Assembly (NCBI RefSeq): GCF_003144095.1
Contig: NZ_NSKH01000018.1
Coordinates: forward strand, 1,205,254-1,269,253
DNA: 64,000 nt
Origin: Streptomyces sp. ICBB 8177
Lineage (GTDB): Bacteria > Actinomycetota > Actinomycetes > Streptomycetales > Streptomycetaceae
Reading direction: 5' to 3'
The notes beneath the pieces were generated by a model, which had not been told where the DNA came from, did no database searches, and worked only from the letters and a program-made list of their open reading frames with translations. A program made the translations under genes and the position numbers. Positions 52,258-61,484 of this stretch are shown here, piece by piece; within the stretch, counting starts at the first letter, position 1, and the number at the start of each line of letters is the position of its first letter.

Positions 52258-53280
52258 ATGGCGCAGGCGTACAGGACGGGCGAGACCGTGGACGGTCCCG
52301 GGCCGGACGGCGGCCGGGGGCGCCGGGAGAGGGCGCGGTGGCGGGACGGCGGGGCGTGGCGGCGCGGCAAGGTCCCGGCGGCGCTGGCGATGGCCGTCGC
52401 TGCGCTGATGCTCTTCCACGCCGACGTGCCCAACACCGTCGGCAACCTGGGCTCCCTGCTGGAGACGTTCCTGCCCTGGGTGGGCATGCTGGCCGTGCCG
52501 CTTCTGCTGCTGTGGGCCCTGCTGCGGCGCTCGGCGACCGCGGTGGTGGCGCTGGTGCTGCCGGTGGCGGTGTGGGGCAGCCTGTTCGGAGGCCTGCTCA
52601 GCGACAAGGCGGTGCCGGGCGGTGACCTGACCGTCGTCACCCACAACGTGGACGCCGCCAACCCCGACCCGGCAGGCACCGCCAAGGACGTCGTCGCCTC
52701 CGGCGCGGGCATCGTGGCCCTGGAGGAACTGTCGCCCAAGGCGCTGCCGGTCTACGAGCGGGGCATGGCGGCGGCCTATCCGTACCGCGCGGTCGAGGGC
52801 ACGGTCGCGCTGTGGAGCAAGTACCCGCTGAGCGCCACCCGGCCGGTCGACATCCGGCTGGGCTGGACCCGCGCGCTGCGCACCACGGTCAGCACGCCGG
52901 AAGGCGACATCGCGGTCTACGTGGCCCACATGCCGTCGGTGCGGGTCCACCTCCGGGGCGGCTTCACCGCCGACCAGCGCGACACCAGCGCCGCGGCGCT
53001 CGGCGACGCGATCGCCGCCGAGCCGCTCAAGGACGTCCTGCTGCTCGGCGACCTCAACGGCACGATGAACGACCGCAGCCTGTCCCCGATCACCGCGCAG
53101 ATGCGCTCGGCGCAGGGCGCCGCGGGCGACGGCTTCGGTTTCAGCTGGCCGGCGTCGTTCCCGATGGCGCGGATCGACCAGATCATGGTCAAGGGCATGA
53201 CGCCGACGCGCTCGTGGGTGCTGCCGAGGACCGGCAGCGACCACCTGCCGGTGGCGGCGACGCTGAAGGCCGGCCCGTAG
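52258..53280 (+). CDS. Membrane-anchored endonuclease/exonuclease/phosphatase family protein
   Basis: 340 residues. A basic N-terminus is followed by three membrane helices (about 40-115), then an EEP catalytic domain facing outwards: LTVVTHNVDAANPDPAGTAKD, IVALEEL, VYVAHMPSVRVHL, LLLGDLNGTMNDRSL and GSDHLPVAATL contain the expected Asn/Glu/His/Asp residues. This layout, seen in VanJ/StaP-type proteins, is linked to lipid-phosphate or teicoplanin-related resistance in Streptomyces, so a cell-envelope phosphatase is plausible. Confidence 0.85.
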   Translation: MAQAYRTGETVDGPGPDGGRGRRERARWRDGGAWRRGKVPAALAMAVAALMLFHADVPNTVGNLGSLLETFLPWVGMLAVPLLLLWALLRRSATAVVALVLPVAVWGSLFGGLLSDKAVPGGDLTVVTHNVDAANPDPAGTAKDVVASGAGIVALEELSPKALPVYERGMAAAYPYRAVEGTVALWSKYPLSATRPVDIRLGWTRALRTTVSTPEGDIAVYVAHMPSVRVHLRGGFTADQRDTSAAALGDAIAAEPLKDVLLLGDLNGTMNDRSLSPITAQMRSAQGAAGDGFGFSWPASFPMARIDQIMVKGMTPTRSWVLPRTGSDHLPVAATLKAGP

Positions 53281-53402
53281 CGGGCCGCGGAGCGTCCGCG
53301 CGTCGCGGAGGCAGCTCGTAGCGGGACCCTTCGCGGCCGGGGCCGTTCGTAGCGGGGCCGACACCTTTCGGTTACGCGCTGGAATACTGCGTGGGGCAGA
53401 CT

Positions 53403-53421
53403 TTGTTCCGTAACGGAACAA
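53403..53421. promoter_or_regulatory. TTGTTCCG-TAA-CGGAACAA operator before the MFS gene
   Basis: A perfect 8-bp inverted repeat with 3-base spacer, 57 bases upstream of ATG 53479. The shape suits a TetR-type repressor, but no regulator gene is adjacent. GTGTTCCG (53427-53434) is a further half-site. Confidence 0.65.
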
Positions 53422-53478
53422 GCTCGTGTTCCGCGCACCTCCCGCACCGCCACCGAAACGATGGAAGGCTCCCGCCCC

Positions 53479-54702
53479 ATGCCCCTGGCCCTGCTCGCTC
53501 TCGCCATCAGCGCTTTCGGCATCGGCACCACCGAGTTCGTGATGATGGGCCTGCTGCCCGACGTTGCGGCGGACCTCAACACCTCGGTGCCCACGGCCGG
53601 TTACCTGGTCTCCGCCTACGCGCTCGGCGTCGTCGTCGGCGCGCCGCTGCTCACCGCGTTCGGCTCCCGGCTGCCGCGCCGCCGGATCCTGGTGCTGCTG
53701 ATGGCGGTCTTCACGGTCGGCAACCTGGCATCCGCCCTCGCGCCCGGCTACGGCACGCTGCTCGCCGCCCGCTTCCTGGCCGGGCTGCCGCACGGCGCGT
53801 TCTTCGGCGTCGGCGCGGTGGTCGCCGCGCGGCTGGTGGACGAAGGACGCGGCGCCCGCGCGGTCGCCCGGATGTTCCTCGGCCTGACCGTCGCCAACGT
53901 CGTCGGCGTGCCCGTCGCCACCCTGCTCGGCCAGCACCTCGGCTGGCGCGCGACCTTCGCCGTCGTCGCGGTCATCGGACTGGCCGCGATGGCCGCGCTC
54001 GCCGTCCTGCTGCCCGAACTGCCCGCGCAGCGGCGGCACTCGGGCGGTCTGCGCGCCGAGGTCGGGGCGCTGCGCGACCGCCGGGTGGTCCTCGGCCTGC
54101 TGACCACCGTCCTCGGCTTCGCCGGCGTCTTCGCGGTCTACAGCTACCTGGCCTCGATGCTGACCCGCGTCACCGGGGTCTCCGCCGCGATGGTGACCGT
54201 GGTGCTCGCGCTGTTCGGCGTGGGCATGACGCTGGGCGCGCTGATCGCCGGGCCGCTCACCGACCGCGCCCCGCGCCCCACTCTCTACGGCGCGCTGGGC
54301 GCTCTCGCCCTCGTTCTGGCGCTCTTCCCGTACGCGATGCGGCACACGGCGACCGCGCTGGTGGCGGTCGTACTGCTGGGGCTCGTCGGGTTCGCGACCA
54401 CCACGCCCCTGCAGATGATGGTGATGCGGCACGCCCGGCACGCGCCGACGCTCGCCTCGGCGTCCAACCAGGCCGCGTTCAACCTCGCCAACGCGGGCGG
54501 CGCCTGGGTCGGCGGCGCCACGATCGCGGCGGGCCTCGGCTGGACCTCGCCCGCGTGGGCGGGCGCCGGGCTGGCCGCCGCCGGACTCGCGGTCGCCGTG
54601 CTGGGCGGGCGGCTCGGCGCGGGGGGCGAGGCGGCGGCGACGCGGGTGATCGCCTCGTCTCGGGAGGACGCGGCACGCGAGTCGTCCGCGTCCCCCTGCT
54701 GA
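53479..54702 (+). CDS. MFS exporter, chloramphenicol-resistance (Cmx/CmlR) type
   Basis: 407 residues from ATG 53479; ATG 53461 lacks a ribosome site while GGAAGG precedes 53479. Twelve helices. Motifs are LALAISAFGIGTTEFVMMGL in helix 1, GSRLPRRRILVLLM (motif A) and ARFLAGLPHGAFFGVGAVVA in helix 4. These match the DHA12 subgroup, which includes Streptomyces chloramphenicol exporters. A palindromic operator upstream implies drug-inducible control. Confidence 0.9.
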   Translation: MPLALLALAISAFGIGTTEFVMMGLLPDVAADLNTSVPTAGYLVSAYALGVVVGAPLLTAFGSRLPRRRILVLLMAVFTVGNLASALAPGYGTLLAARFLAGLPHGAFFGVGAVVAARLVDEGRGARAVARMFLGLTVANVVGVPVATLLGQHLGWRATFAVVAVIGLAAMAALAVLLPELPAQRRHSGGLRAEVGALRDRRVVLGLLTTVLGFAGVFAVYSYLASMLTRVTGVSAAMVTVVLALFGVGMTLGALIAGPLTDRAPRPTLYGALGALALVLALFPYAMRHTATALVAVVLLGLVGFATTTPLQMMVMRHARHAPTLASASNQAAFNLANAGGAWVGGATIAAGLGWTSPAWAGAGLAAAGLAVAVLGGRLGAGGEAAATRVIASSREDAARESSASPC

Positions 54703-54723
54703 GCCCCGTGGGGGAGCGGGCGG

Positions 54724-56475
54724 CTAGAAGCCCTCGCGCCAGCGGTTGGTGATCGGCAGGCGGCGGTCCTTGCCGAAGCCCTTCGCCGTGATCTTCGTGC
54801 CCGGCGGGTACTGGCGCCGCTTGTACTCCGCCGTGTCCACCAGCCGCAGGATGCGGGTGACCAGCGTCTCGTCGAACCCGGCCGCCACGATCGCCGCGCG
54901 GCCCCGGTCCTGCTCGACGTACAGGTCCAGCACCGCGTCCAGGACCGCGTAGTCCGGCAGCGAGTCGGTGTCCACCTGGCCGGGCCGCAGCTCCGCGCTG
55001 GGCGGCTTGGTGATGGAGTTCTCCGGGATCGGCGGCACCTGGCCGCGCTTGCGGGCCGCCTCGTTGCGCCACCGCGCCAGGTCCCAGACCTTGGTCTTCA
55101 GCACGTCCTTGATGGGCGCGAAACCGCCCACCGCGTCGCCGTAGAGCGTCGAATAGCCGCACGCCAGCTCGGACTTGTTGCCGGTGGCCAGGACGATGTG
55201 GCCCTCCTGGTTGGAGATGCCCATCAGCGTCGTGCCGCGCAGCCGGGCCTGGAGGTTCTCCTCGGCGAGGCCGGTCAGCTGCAACGACGACATGTACGCG
55301 TCGAACATCGGGCCGATCTCCACCGTGCGGTAGTTCAGCCCGGTGCGCCGCGCCATCTCGGCCGCGTCACCGCGCGAGTGGTCGGAGGAGTAGCGCGACG
55401 GCATCGACACCGCGTACACGTTGCGCGGCCCGACCGCGTCGCAGGCGATCGCCGCGACCAGCGCCGAGTCGATGCCGCCGGACAGCCCGAGCAGCACGCT
55501 GTGGAAACCGTTCTTCGCGAGGTACGCGCGCAGGCCCACGACCAGCGCCGTGTAGACCTCCTCGTCGTCGTCGAGACGCGGCGCCAGCTCGCCCGGCACC
55601 TGCGGCTCGTACGCGGGCAGCGGCTCGGCGGAGACGACGCGGTGGTCGATGACCAGGCCGTCGTCCACCGTGCCGGACGGCGCCTCACCGGCCGCGGGCA
55701 GCTCCAGGTCGACCAGCACGCAGCCCTCCTCGAACTGCGGCGCGCGGGTGATCACCTCGCCCTCGGCGGAGACCACGATGGAGTCGCCGTCGAAGACCAG
55801 CTCGTCCTGGCCGCCGATCATCGCCAGGTACGCCAGCGTGCAGCCCGCCTCCTGGGCCCGCTTGCGCACCAGTTCAAGACGCGTGTCGTCCTTGCACATC
55901 TCGTACGGCGACGCGTTCACCGACACCAGCAGCCCGGCGCCCGCACTGCGGGTCGCGGGGACCCGGCCGCCGTCCTGCCACAGGTCCTCGCAGATGGCGA
56001 GCGCGATGTCCACGCCGCGCACCCGCACGACCGGCAGCGTGTCACCCGGCACGAAGTAGCGGAACTCGTCGAAGACGCCGTAGTTCGGCAGGTGGTGCTT
56101 GGCGTAGCGCAGGACGACCTCGCCGCCGTGCAGCACCGCCGCCGCGTTCTGCGGCGCACCGGCGGGCTGGCCGTAGCGCGGCTCGGCCTTCTCGCTGCGG
56201 TCGAGGTAGCCGACGAGCACCGGCACCTCGCCCAGGCCCTCGGCGGCGAGCCGGGACGCCAGCGAGGTGAGCGCCGAGCGCGACGCCTCGACGAACGAGG
56301 AGCGCAGCGCCAGATCCTCCACCGGGTAACCGGTCAGCGCCATCTCGGGGAACGCCACGAAATGCGCGCCCTGGTCGGCCGCGTGCCGTGTCCAGCGCAC
56401 GATCGCTTCGAAGTTTCCGGCGATGTCACCGACGCATGAGTCGATCTGACTGAGGGCGAGTCGAAGTTGAGGCAC
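54724..56475 (-). CDS. nadE: Glutamine-dependent NAD+ synthetase
   Basis: 583 residues. The N-terminal nitrilase-type glutaminase has Glu in FVAFPEMALTGYP, Lys in YAKHHLPNYGVFDE and Cys in IALAICEDLWQDGGRV. The C-terminal synthetase has the PP-loop SGGIDSALVAAIA and later TGNKSELACGYSTLYGDAVG. It amidates nicotinate-adenine dinucleotide with glutamine-derived ammonia passed between the domains. It converges on the MFS gene with 21 bases between stops. Confidence 0.96.
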   Translation of the reverse strand: MPQLRLALSQIDSCVGDIAGNFEAIVRWTRHAADQGAHFVAFPEMALTGYPVEDLALRSSFVEASRSALTSLASRLAAEGLGEVPVLVGYLDRSEKAEPRYGQPAGAPQNAAAVLHGGEVVLRYAKHHLPNYGVFDEFRYFVPGDTLPVVRVRGVDIALAICEDLWQDGGRVPATRSAGAGLLVSVNASPYEMCKDDTRLELVRKRAQEAGCTLAYLAMIGGQDELVFDGDSIVVSAEGEVITRAPQFEEGCVLVDLELPAAGEAPSGTVDDGLVIDHRVVSAEPLPAYEPQVPGELAPRLDDDEEVYTALVVGLRAYLAKNGFHSVLLGLSGGIDSALVAAIACDAVGPRNVYAVSMPSRYSSDHSRGDAAEMARRTGLNYRTVEIGPMFDAYMSSLQLTGLAEENLQARLRGTTLMGISNQEGHIVLATGNKSELACGYSTLYGDAVGGFAPIKDVLKTKVWDLARWRNEAARKRGQVPPIPENSITKPPSAELRPGQVDTDSLPDYAVLDAVLDLYVEQDRGRAAIVAAGFDETLVTRILRLVDTAEYKRRQYPPGTKITAKGFGKDRRLPITNRWREGF

Positions 56476-56580
56476 GGGCCCAGCGTAATCGTCCGATCGA
56501 CGCGATGTCCCCCGGGGGACGGCCGGAAACGGTCCGGGCCGTTCCCCGGGGGTCCCGCGCTCATCGCCGGGCGCCCCGCG

Positions 56581-58203
56581 TCACCGTTCCCGGTAGCCGA
56601 GGACGGTCATCATGCCGCTCTGCGCGTGGTAGGCGTTGTGGCAGTGCAGCATCCACAACCCGGGGTTGTCCGTGTCGAAGTCCACCGACACCGTGCGCCC
56701 GGGCAGCACGATCACGGTGTCCTTGCGCGGGCCGCCGTCCGGCAGCGCGAAGCTGTGGCCGTGCAGGTGCACGGGGTGCCACATGCTCGTGGCGTTGCGG
56801 AACGTCAGCCGGACCCGCTGCCCCGCCGTCACCGGCACCCGCCGCGCCGGGTCGTACGCCTTGCCGTCGATGCCCCAGTCGTACGAGGCCATGCCGCCGG
56901 TGAGCGTCAGCGGCACGGTCACGTCGGGGGCACGGGAGGACAGCGCGACGGAGGCGTCGGCGCGCAGCCGGTCCGCCGTGAGCAGCCGCCCGTTCAGCTC
57001 GGCGGGCCGGGTGCGCGCGTCGGGGGCGGTGCCGGAACCGGTCCGCAGCACGGCCAGCCCGCTCGCGCCCTTCCCCTCGGCGAGCGCGACCAGCGGGAAT
57101 ACCCCGTCGCCCGCGGTGACCAGCACGTCGTAGCGCTCGCCCATGCCGAGCAGCAGCGCGTCCACCGTCTCGTGCGCCACCGGGCGGCCGTCGGTGTGCG
57201 TGACGGTCATCCGGTGCCCGCCCAGCGCCACGCGGAACGCCGTGTCGCCGCCCGCGTTGACGATCCGCAGCCTGATCCGGTCTCCCGGCCGCGCCGAGAA
57301 CGACGTCGGCGCCGTCGGGACCCGCCCGTTGACCAGGTAGTACGGATACGCCACGTCTCCGGCGTCCCCGCCCAGCAGCTCGCTCCTGGCGCCCATGAGC
57401 CTGCGGTCGGGCCCGGAGGGGGAGGGCGCGGCGCCCGGCATGCCGGAGCGGGAGGACATGGGCATGCCCGAGTCGGCGGGCGTGGACATGGCCATCCCGG
57501 AGTCGGCGGGCGTGGGCGTGTCCATGCCGCCCATGCCTGGCATGCCCCCCATGCCCCGGGACAGCCCGGCCAGCACCGCGTCGGGGGTCGAGCCGTCCAC
57601 CCCGTCCAGCCAGTCGTCGAGCACGATCACCCATTCGTGGTCGTAGGCCAGCGGCTCCCGCGGGTCCTCGACGACCAGCGGTGCGTACAGACCGCGGTCG
57701 GCCTGCACGCCGACGTGTGGATGCAGCCAGTACGTGCCGGGCTCCGGCACGGCGAAGCGGTAGGTGAACCCGGCGCCCGGCGGCACCGCGCGCTGGGTGA
57801 GGTCCGGCACGCCGTCCATGTCGTTCCGCAGCGCCAGCCCGTGCCAGTGCACGGTGGTGGGCTGCGGGAGGTGGTTGGCGAGGACGGCTTCCAGCGTGCC
57901 GCCGGCGGTCGTCCGGATCTCCTGCCCCGGCAGCCGGCCGCCGTACGTCCAGGTGCGGACGGCCGGGCCGCCGAGGTCGACGGTGGACCCGGTCGCGGTC
58001 AGCCGGACCCGGTGGACCGCTCCGCCGTGGCGGCGGCGTTCGGCCGCGGCGACCTCGGGGCCGTTCGGGGAGACGTATCCGGCCGCTGCTTTGGGAGAGC
58101 CGGAGCCGGACCGGGGGCGGGAGGCCGAGCAGGCGGTGAGCGGGCCGGCGGCGGCCAGCCCGAGGGCCGCGCCGAGTACGGCGCGTCGTCGGTGTTCGCG
58201 CAT
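56581..58203 (-). CDS. Multicopper oxidase with Met-rich insertion
   Basis: 540 residues from ATG 58203. The N-terminus (REHRRRAVLGAALGLAAAGPLTACS) is a signal peptide; RRRAVLG resembles a Tat motif and the Cys may be a lipobox. Copper motifs are TTVHWHGLALRND, TYWLHPHVGVQ, WHPVHLHGHSF and LHCHNAYHAQSGMM, giving all type 1-3 sites. A Met-rich stretch (about 230-280; GMGGMPGMGGM, DSGMPMSS) resembles CueO-type copper loops. Likely oxidises Cu(I) or phenolics outside the cell for copper tolerance. The DUF6153-like gene upstream is in the same transcription unit. Confidence 0.92.
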   Translation of the reverse strand: MREHRRRAVLGAALGLAAAGPLTACSASRPRSGSGSPKAAAGYVSPNGPEVAAAERRRHGGAVHRVRLTATGSTVDLGGPAVRTWTYGGRLPGQEIRTTAGGTLEAVLANHLPQPTTVHWHGLALRNDMDGVPDLTQRAVPPGAGFTYRFAVPEPGTYWLHPHVGVQADRGLYAPLVVEDPREPLAYDHEWVIVLDDWLDGVDGSTPDAVLAGLSRGMGGMPGMGGMDTPTPADSGMAMSTPADSGMPMSSRSGMPGAAPSPSGPDRRLMGARSELLGGDAGDVAYPYYLVNGRVPTAPTSFSARPGDRIRLRIVNAGGDTAFRVALGGHRMTVTHTDGRPVAHETVDALLLGMGERYDVLVTAGDGVFPLVALAEGKGASGLAVLRTGSGTAPDARTRPAELNGRLLTADRLRADASVALSSRAPDVTVPLTLTGGMASYDWGIDGKAYDPARRVPVTAGQRVRLTFRNATSMWHPVHLHGHSFALPDGGPRKDTVIVLPGRTVSVDFDTDNPGLWMLHCHNAYHAQSGMMTVLGYRER

Positions 58204-58280
58204 GGTGGAGGCACCCTCGTGGTGTCGGTGGGCACGTGCGGGCGACGCACGTGTGATGGCGGCGGTGAGGGGACCGCGGC

Positions 58281-58769
58281 CTATATGCGCAGCACCGACT
58301 GCCGTACGAGGGCGGTGGAGGGCGGAGGGGGCTGCGGCCACCGGACCCGCCCCAGCCGGCGCGCCGGAGCCGCCGCCGGGTCGCCCGGGCGCCGCAGCGC
58401 CGCGACCCCCAGCAGCAGGAGCAGGGCGACCGCCCAGGAACCGAGCACGGCGAGGCAGACGTCCATCGGGTCCATCGCGGGCACGGAGCGCGAGCCGCCG
58501 CCGTGCGCGGCGTCGGCGCTCCGGCCCCCGTCCTGATGAACCGTCACGGCGGAGGTGAGCGCGGCCGCCGCCTTCGGCGGTGTGGCCGCGGACGCCATCG
58601 GCCCGCCCGACGCCATCGCCCCGGCCGACGTCATCGGCGCCACCGACGTCGTCGAGGCCACCGGCGCCGTGGCCGTCATCGTCCCCATCGGTGCCATGGG
58701 GTGCCCGAACGAGTGCATCGCGGCGACCCCGAGCACCAGCGCGGCGACCAGCAGCAGGCGGCGGACCAT
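58281..58769 (-). CDS. DUF6153-like Met/His-containing membrane protein
   Basis: 162 residues from ATG 58769 with GGAGGG upstream. The N-terminal helix LLLVAALVLGVAAMHSFGHP has the MHxxGHP signature I associate with DUF6153. A Met/Ala/Thr-rich outer loop (PMAPMGTMTATAPVA) follows, and a second helix (about 113-133; CLAVLGSWAVALLLLLGVAA) precedes a basic tail. The Met/His ligands and the copper oxidase gene 77 bases downstream suggest copper handling; this is inference. Confidence 0.68.
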   Translation of the reverse strand: MVRRLLLVAALVLGVAAMHSFGHPMAPMGTMTATAPVASTTSVAPMTSAGAMASGGPMASAATPPKAAAALTSAVTVHQDGGRSADAAHGGGSRSVPAMDPMDVCLAVLGSWAVALLLLLGVAALRRPGDPAAAPARRLGRVRWPQPPPPSTALVRQSVLRI

Positions 58770-59022
58770 CGTGACACCCCCCTCCGGTATCGCAACCCTC
58801 CCCAACCGGGACCACCGAGAGAAACCCTACCCGGGCCCACTGACACCCCCTCCGGCCCCGTGGGCGCGAATCCGCGCTCGTGTTCCACAATGGCGGAGAG
58901 CGCGCGCGCAGCGTTACGCACAGGAAACCCCCGACAGTGATACTGGCTGTGCCCTCCGCCATTGCCCTACGGTGCCCCGTGACCGGTGACCAAGCCGTCT
59001 GACCTGCGAGGATATGAGGACC

Positions 59023-60384
59023 ATGGACAAGCAGCAGGAATTCGTCCTCCGGACCCTGGAGGAGCGGGACATCCGCTTCGTACGGCTGTGGTTCACCGAC
59101 GTGCTGGGCTTCCTCAAGTCCGTCGCCGTGGCCCCCGCCGAGCTTGAGCAGGCGTTCGACGAGGGCATCGGCTTCGACGGCTCGGCCATCGAGGGGTTCG
59201 CCCGGGTCTACGAGTCGGACATGCTGGCCAAGCCGGACCCCGGCACCTTCCAGATCCTCCCGTGGCGCGCCGAGTCCCCCGGCACGGCCCGGATGTTCTG
59301 CGACATCCTGATGCCGGACGGCTCGCCCTCCTACGCCGACCCGCGCTACGTGCTCAAGCGCACCCTCTCGCGCGCCTCCGACCTCGGGTTCACCTTCTAC
59401 ACCCACCCCGAGATCGAGTTCTTCCTGCTCAAGGACAAGCCGGTGGACGGCACCCGGCCCACCCCCGCGGACTCCTCCGGCTACTTCGACCACACCCCGC
59501 AGCACGTCGGCCAGGACTTCCGCCGGCAGGCCATCACCATGCTGGAGTCGATGGGCATCTCGGTGGAGTTCTCCCACCACGAGGGCGCCCCCGGCCAGCA
59601 GGAGATCGACCTGCGGTACGCGGACGCGCTGTCCACCGCGGACAACGTCATGACGTTCCGTCTGGTGATGAAGCAGGTCGCGCTGGAGCAGGGCGTCCAG
59701 GCCACCTTCATGCCCAAGCCGTTCTCCGAGTTCCCCGGCTCCGGCATGCACACCCACCTGTCGCTGTTCGAAGGCGACCGCAACGCGTTCCACGAGTCCG
59801 GCGCGGAGTACCAACTCTCCAAGGTCGGGCGGTCGTTCATCGCCGGCCTGCTGCACCACGCGGGCGAGATCTCCGCGGTCACCAACCAGTGGGTCAACTC
59901 CTACAAGCGCATCTGGGGCGGCTCGCAGCGCACCGCGGGCGCGGGCGGCGAGGCGCCGTCGTACATCTGCTGGGGCCACAACAACCGCTCCGCGCTCATC
60001 CGCGTGCCGATGTACAAGCCGGGCAAGACCGTCTCCACCCGGGTCGAGGTCCGCTCCATCGACTCCGGCGCCAACCCGTACCTGACCTACGCCGTCCTGC
60101 TCGCCGCGGGCCTGAAGGGCATCGAGGAGGGCTACGAACTGCCGCCCGGTGCCGACGACGACGTGTGGGCGCTGTCCGACGCGGAGCGCCGCGCCCTGGG
60201 CATCGAGCCGCTGCCGCAGAACCTCGGCGAGGCCATCACCCTGATGGAGCGCAGCGAGCTGGTCGCCGAGACCCTCGGGGAGCACGTCTTCGACTTCTTC
60301 CTGCGCAACAAGAAGCAGGAGTGGGAGGAGTACCGCTCGGAGGTCACCAAGTTCGAGCTGACCAAGATGCTGCCCATCCTGTAA
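59023..60384 (+). CDS. glnA2: GlnA2-type glutamine synthetase family enzyme (gamma-glutamylpolyamine synthetase)
   Basis: 453 residues from ATG 59023. Family motifs are GIGFDGSAIEGFARVYESDM, YTHPEIEFFLL, the Glu/His metal ligands in SHHEGAPGQQEIDL, GSGMHTHLSLFEG, NSYKRIWGG and WGHNNRSALIRVP. The sequence matches the GlnA2 subgroup of actinobacteria as I remember it. S. coelicolor GlnA2 was reported to glutamylate polyamines such as putrescine rather than make glutamine. The NLYDLPP adenylylation site of GlnA1 is absent (YELPPGADDD). Monocistronic, with a terminator at 60421. Confidence 0.92.
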   Translation: MDKQQEFVLRTLEERDIRFVRLWFTDVLGFLKSVAVAPAELEQAFDEGIGFDGSAIEGFARVYESDMLAKPDPGTFQILPWRAESPGTARMFCDILMPDGSPSYADPRYVLKRTLSRASDLGFTFYTHPEIEFFLLKDKPVDGTRPTPADSSGYFDHTPQHVGQDFRRQAITMLESMGISVEFSHHEGAPGQQEIDLRYADALSTADNVMTFRLVMKQVALEQGVQATFMPKPFSEFPGSGMHTHLSLFEGDRNAFHESGAEYQLSKVGRSFIAGLLHHAGEISAVTNQWVNSYKRIWGGSQRTAGAGGEAPSYICWGHNNRSALIRVPMYKPGKTVSTRVEVRSIDSGANPYLTYAVLLAAGLKGIEEGYELPPGADDDVWALSDAERRALGIEPLPQNLGEAITLMERSELVAETLGEHVFDFFLRNKKQEWEEYRSEVTKFELTKMLPIL

Positions 60385-60420
60385 GCACAGGTCAGGGCAG
60401 CTTTTCAGGGAGGTGGGGCG

Positions 60421-60448
60421 GGGGCCCGTGGTCTGTGACCCGGGCCCC
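60421..60448 (+). terminator. Hairpin terminator after glnA2
   Basis: GGGGCCCG (60421-60428) pairs with CGGGCCCC (60441-60448), 36 bases after the stop. It probably marks the last chromosomal backbone feature before the accessory region. Confidence 0.65.
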
Positions 60449-60652
60449 GAACCCTGGCCTTACGCCTCCGGGGCCGTCTGTGGGCCGTCCGCCGTGGGAT
60501 CGGCGGCCCGATACCCGTTGTCCACGGCCTTCCTGCTGTGAGCGCCGCCGCTGGGGCATCCAAGGGGACAGCCCCTTTACCCGGTCGCCGCGACGTGATA
60601 CGACCGCGACAGCAAGTGGTGGACTTGCTTTATGCGGCTCAGGAGTTATTGT

Positions 60653-61465
60653 ATGCCCGAATTCCGGGAAGCTATATCGTCCGCTATGCAGCGCGAGGTA
60701 CGCCAGAGGTGCGGATTCGGCTGCGTATTCTGCGGCAAGCCATTCTATGACTATGATCACATTGAAGAATGGAGCGAGGTAAAGGAGCATGAAGTCGACA
60801 ACCTCACGCTCCTTTGCCCTGAACACCACAGAGAGAAGACGAATCGTCTGAGATCTAAAGAACAGGTGCGGATTGCAAACGCGAATCCATTCAATAGGAG
60901 AAACCCTTCCTCAAGTCCATACCTTCTTGCGTACGATGGATCGTCGTGCACGGTGTCGGTCGGTTCAAACAAGTTCGTCCAGAGTATCGGGCCAGCCTAT
61001 AAAGAGCCGCTTGCTCTGAATGGTGAGCCATTGGTCAAAATTCGCACTGAAGAAGGGCACCTTCTTCTCAGTGCGAAGCTATCCGACTCTTCGGGCTCCA
61101 CGATCCTCAGCATCGAAGAGAATGTCCTGACCTATGACACGGAACTCTGGGATGTGACTTTCGTGGCGAACACACTTGTGGTGCGGGAGGGGCGCAGGAA
61201 AGTCACGGCAAAGATCGTATTTGAGCCGCCTAGCGCAATTACTATTGAGCGCGGCTACTTTTCTCACGAAGGTCTCTTGGTTCAGGTTACCCCTAGGGAA
61301 ATCATCGAGAAGAAGTGTAACAATATAATCTCTGGGATTACCGTGAGTGATGTACCCTTCGTTCGCGGAATCTGCATCACGGATGCGGAGCACCGGGGGA
61401 TGGTGCCGCCATCAACGGCTGCGATACGCTTCATTACTGCGCCCTGCGTAGAGGTATCTCGATGA
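60653..61465 (+). CDS. HNH-motif protein, low-GC cargo of the integrative element
   Basis: 270 residues from ATG 60653, fixed by AGGAG at 60641. An HNH-type module occupies residues about 10-65: CGFGCVFCGKPFYDYDHIEE (two Cys and DH) with LLCPEHHREKTNRL. The remaining 200 residues are a beta-rich domain that I do not recognise (SNKFVQSIGPAYKEPLALNG, EEGHLLLSAKLSDSSGSTIL). Base composition is near 50% GC and codon use (many A/T third positions) differs sharply from neighbours, a clear sign of recent transfer. It could be a nuclease used in defence against phage or mobile DNA. It converges on the integrase. Confidence 0.8.
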   Translation: MPEFREAISSAMQREVRQRCGFGCVFCGKPFYDYDHIEEWSEVKEHEVDNLTLLCPEHHREKTNRLRSKEQVRIANANPFNRRNPSSSPYLLAYDGSSCTVSVGSNKFVQSIGPAYKEPLALNGEPLVKIRTEEGHLLLSAKLSDSSGSTILSIEENVLTYDTELWDVTFVANTLVVREGRRKVTAKIVFEPPSAITIERGYFSHEGLLVQVTPREIIEKKCNNIISGITVSDVPFVRGICITDAEHRGMVPPSTAAIRFITAPCVEVSR

Positions 61466-61484
61466 ACTCGGAGACCTTGTAAAA

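Noticed and set aside
52084..54441. 785-codon minus-strand frame
   Set aside because: Antisense shadow of the EEP and MFS genes, with no recognisable domain.
60554..60578. AAGGGG-ACAG-CCCCTTT hairpin before the HNH gene
   Set aside because: Could be a small terminator or an element edge, but the stem is only 6 bp and nothing else marks it, so it is not listed as a feature.
60385..60650. Possible tRNA target site between glnA2 and the HNH gene
   Set aside because: I looked for a cloverleaf and T-arm consensus (GGTTCGANTCC) and saw none, so no tRNA or att site is called.
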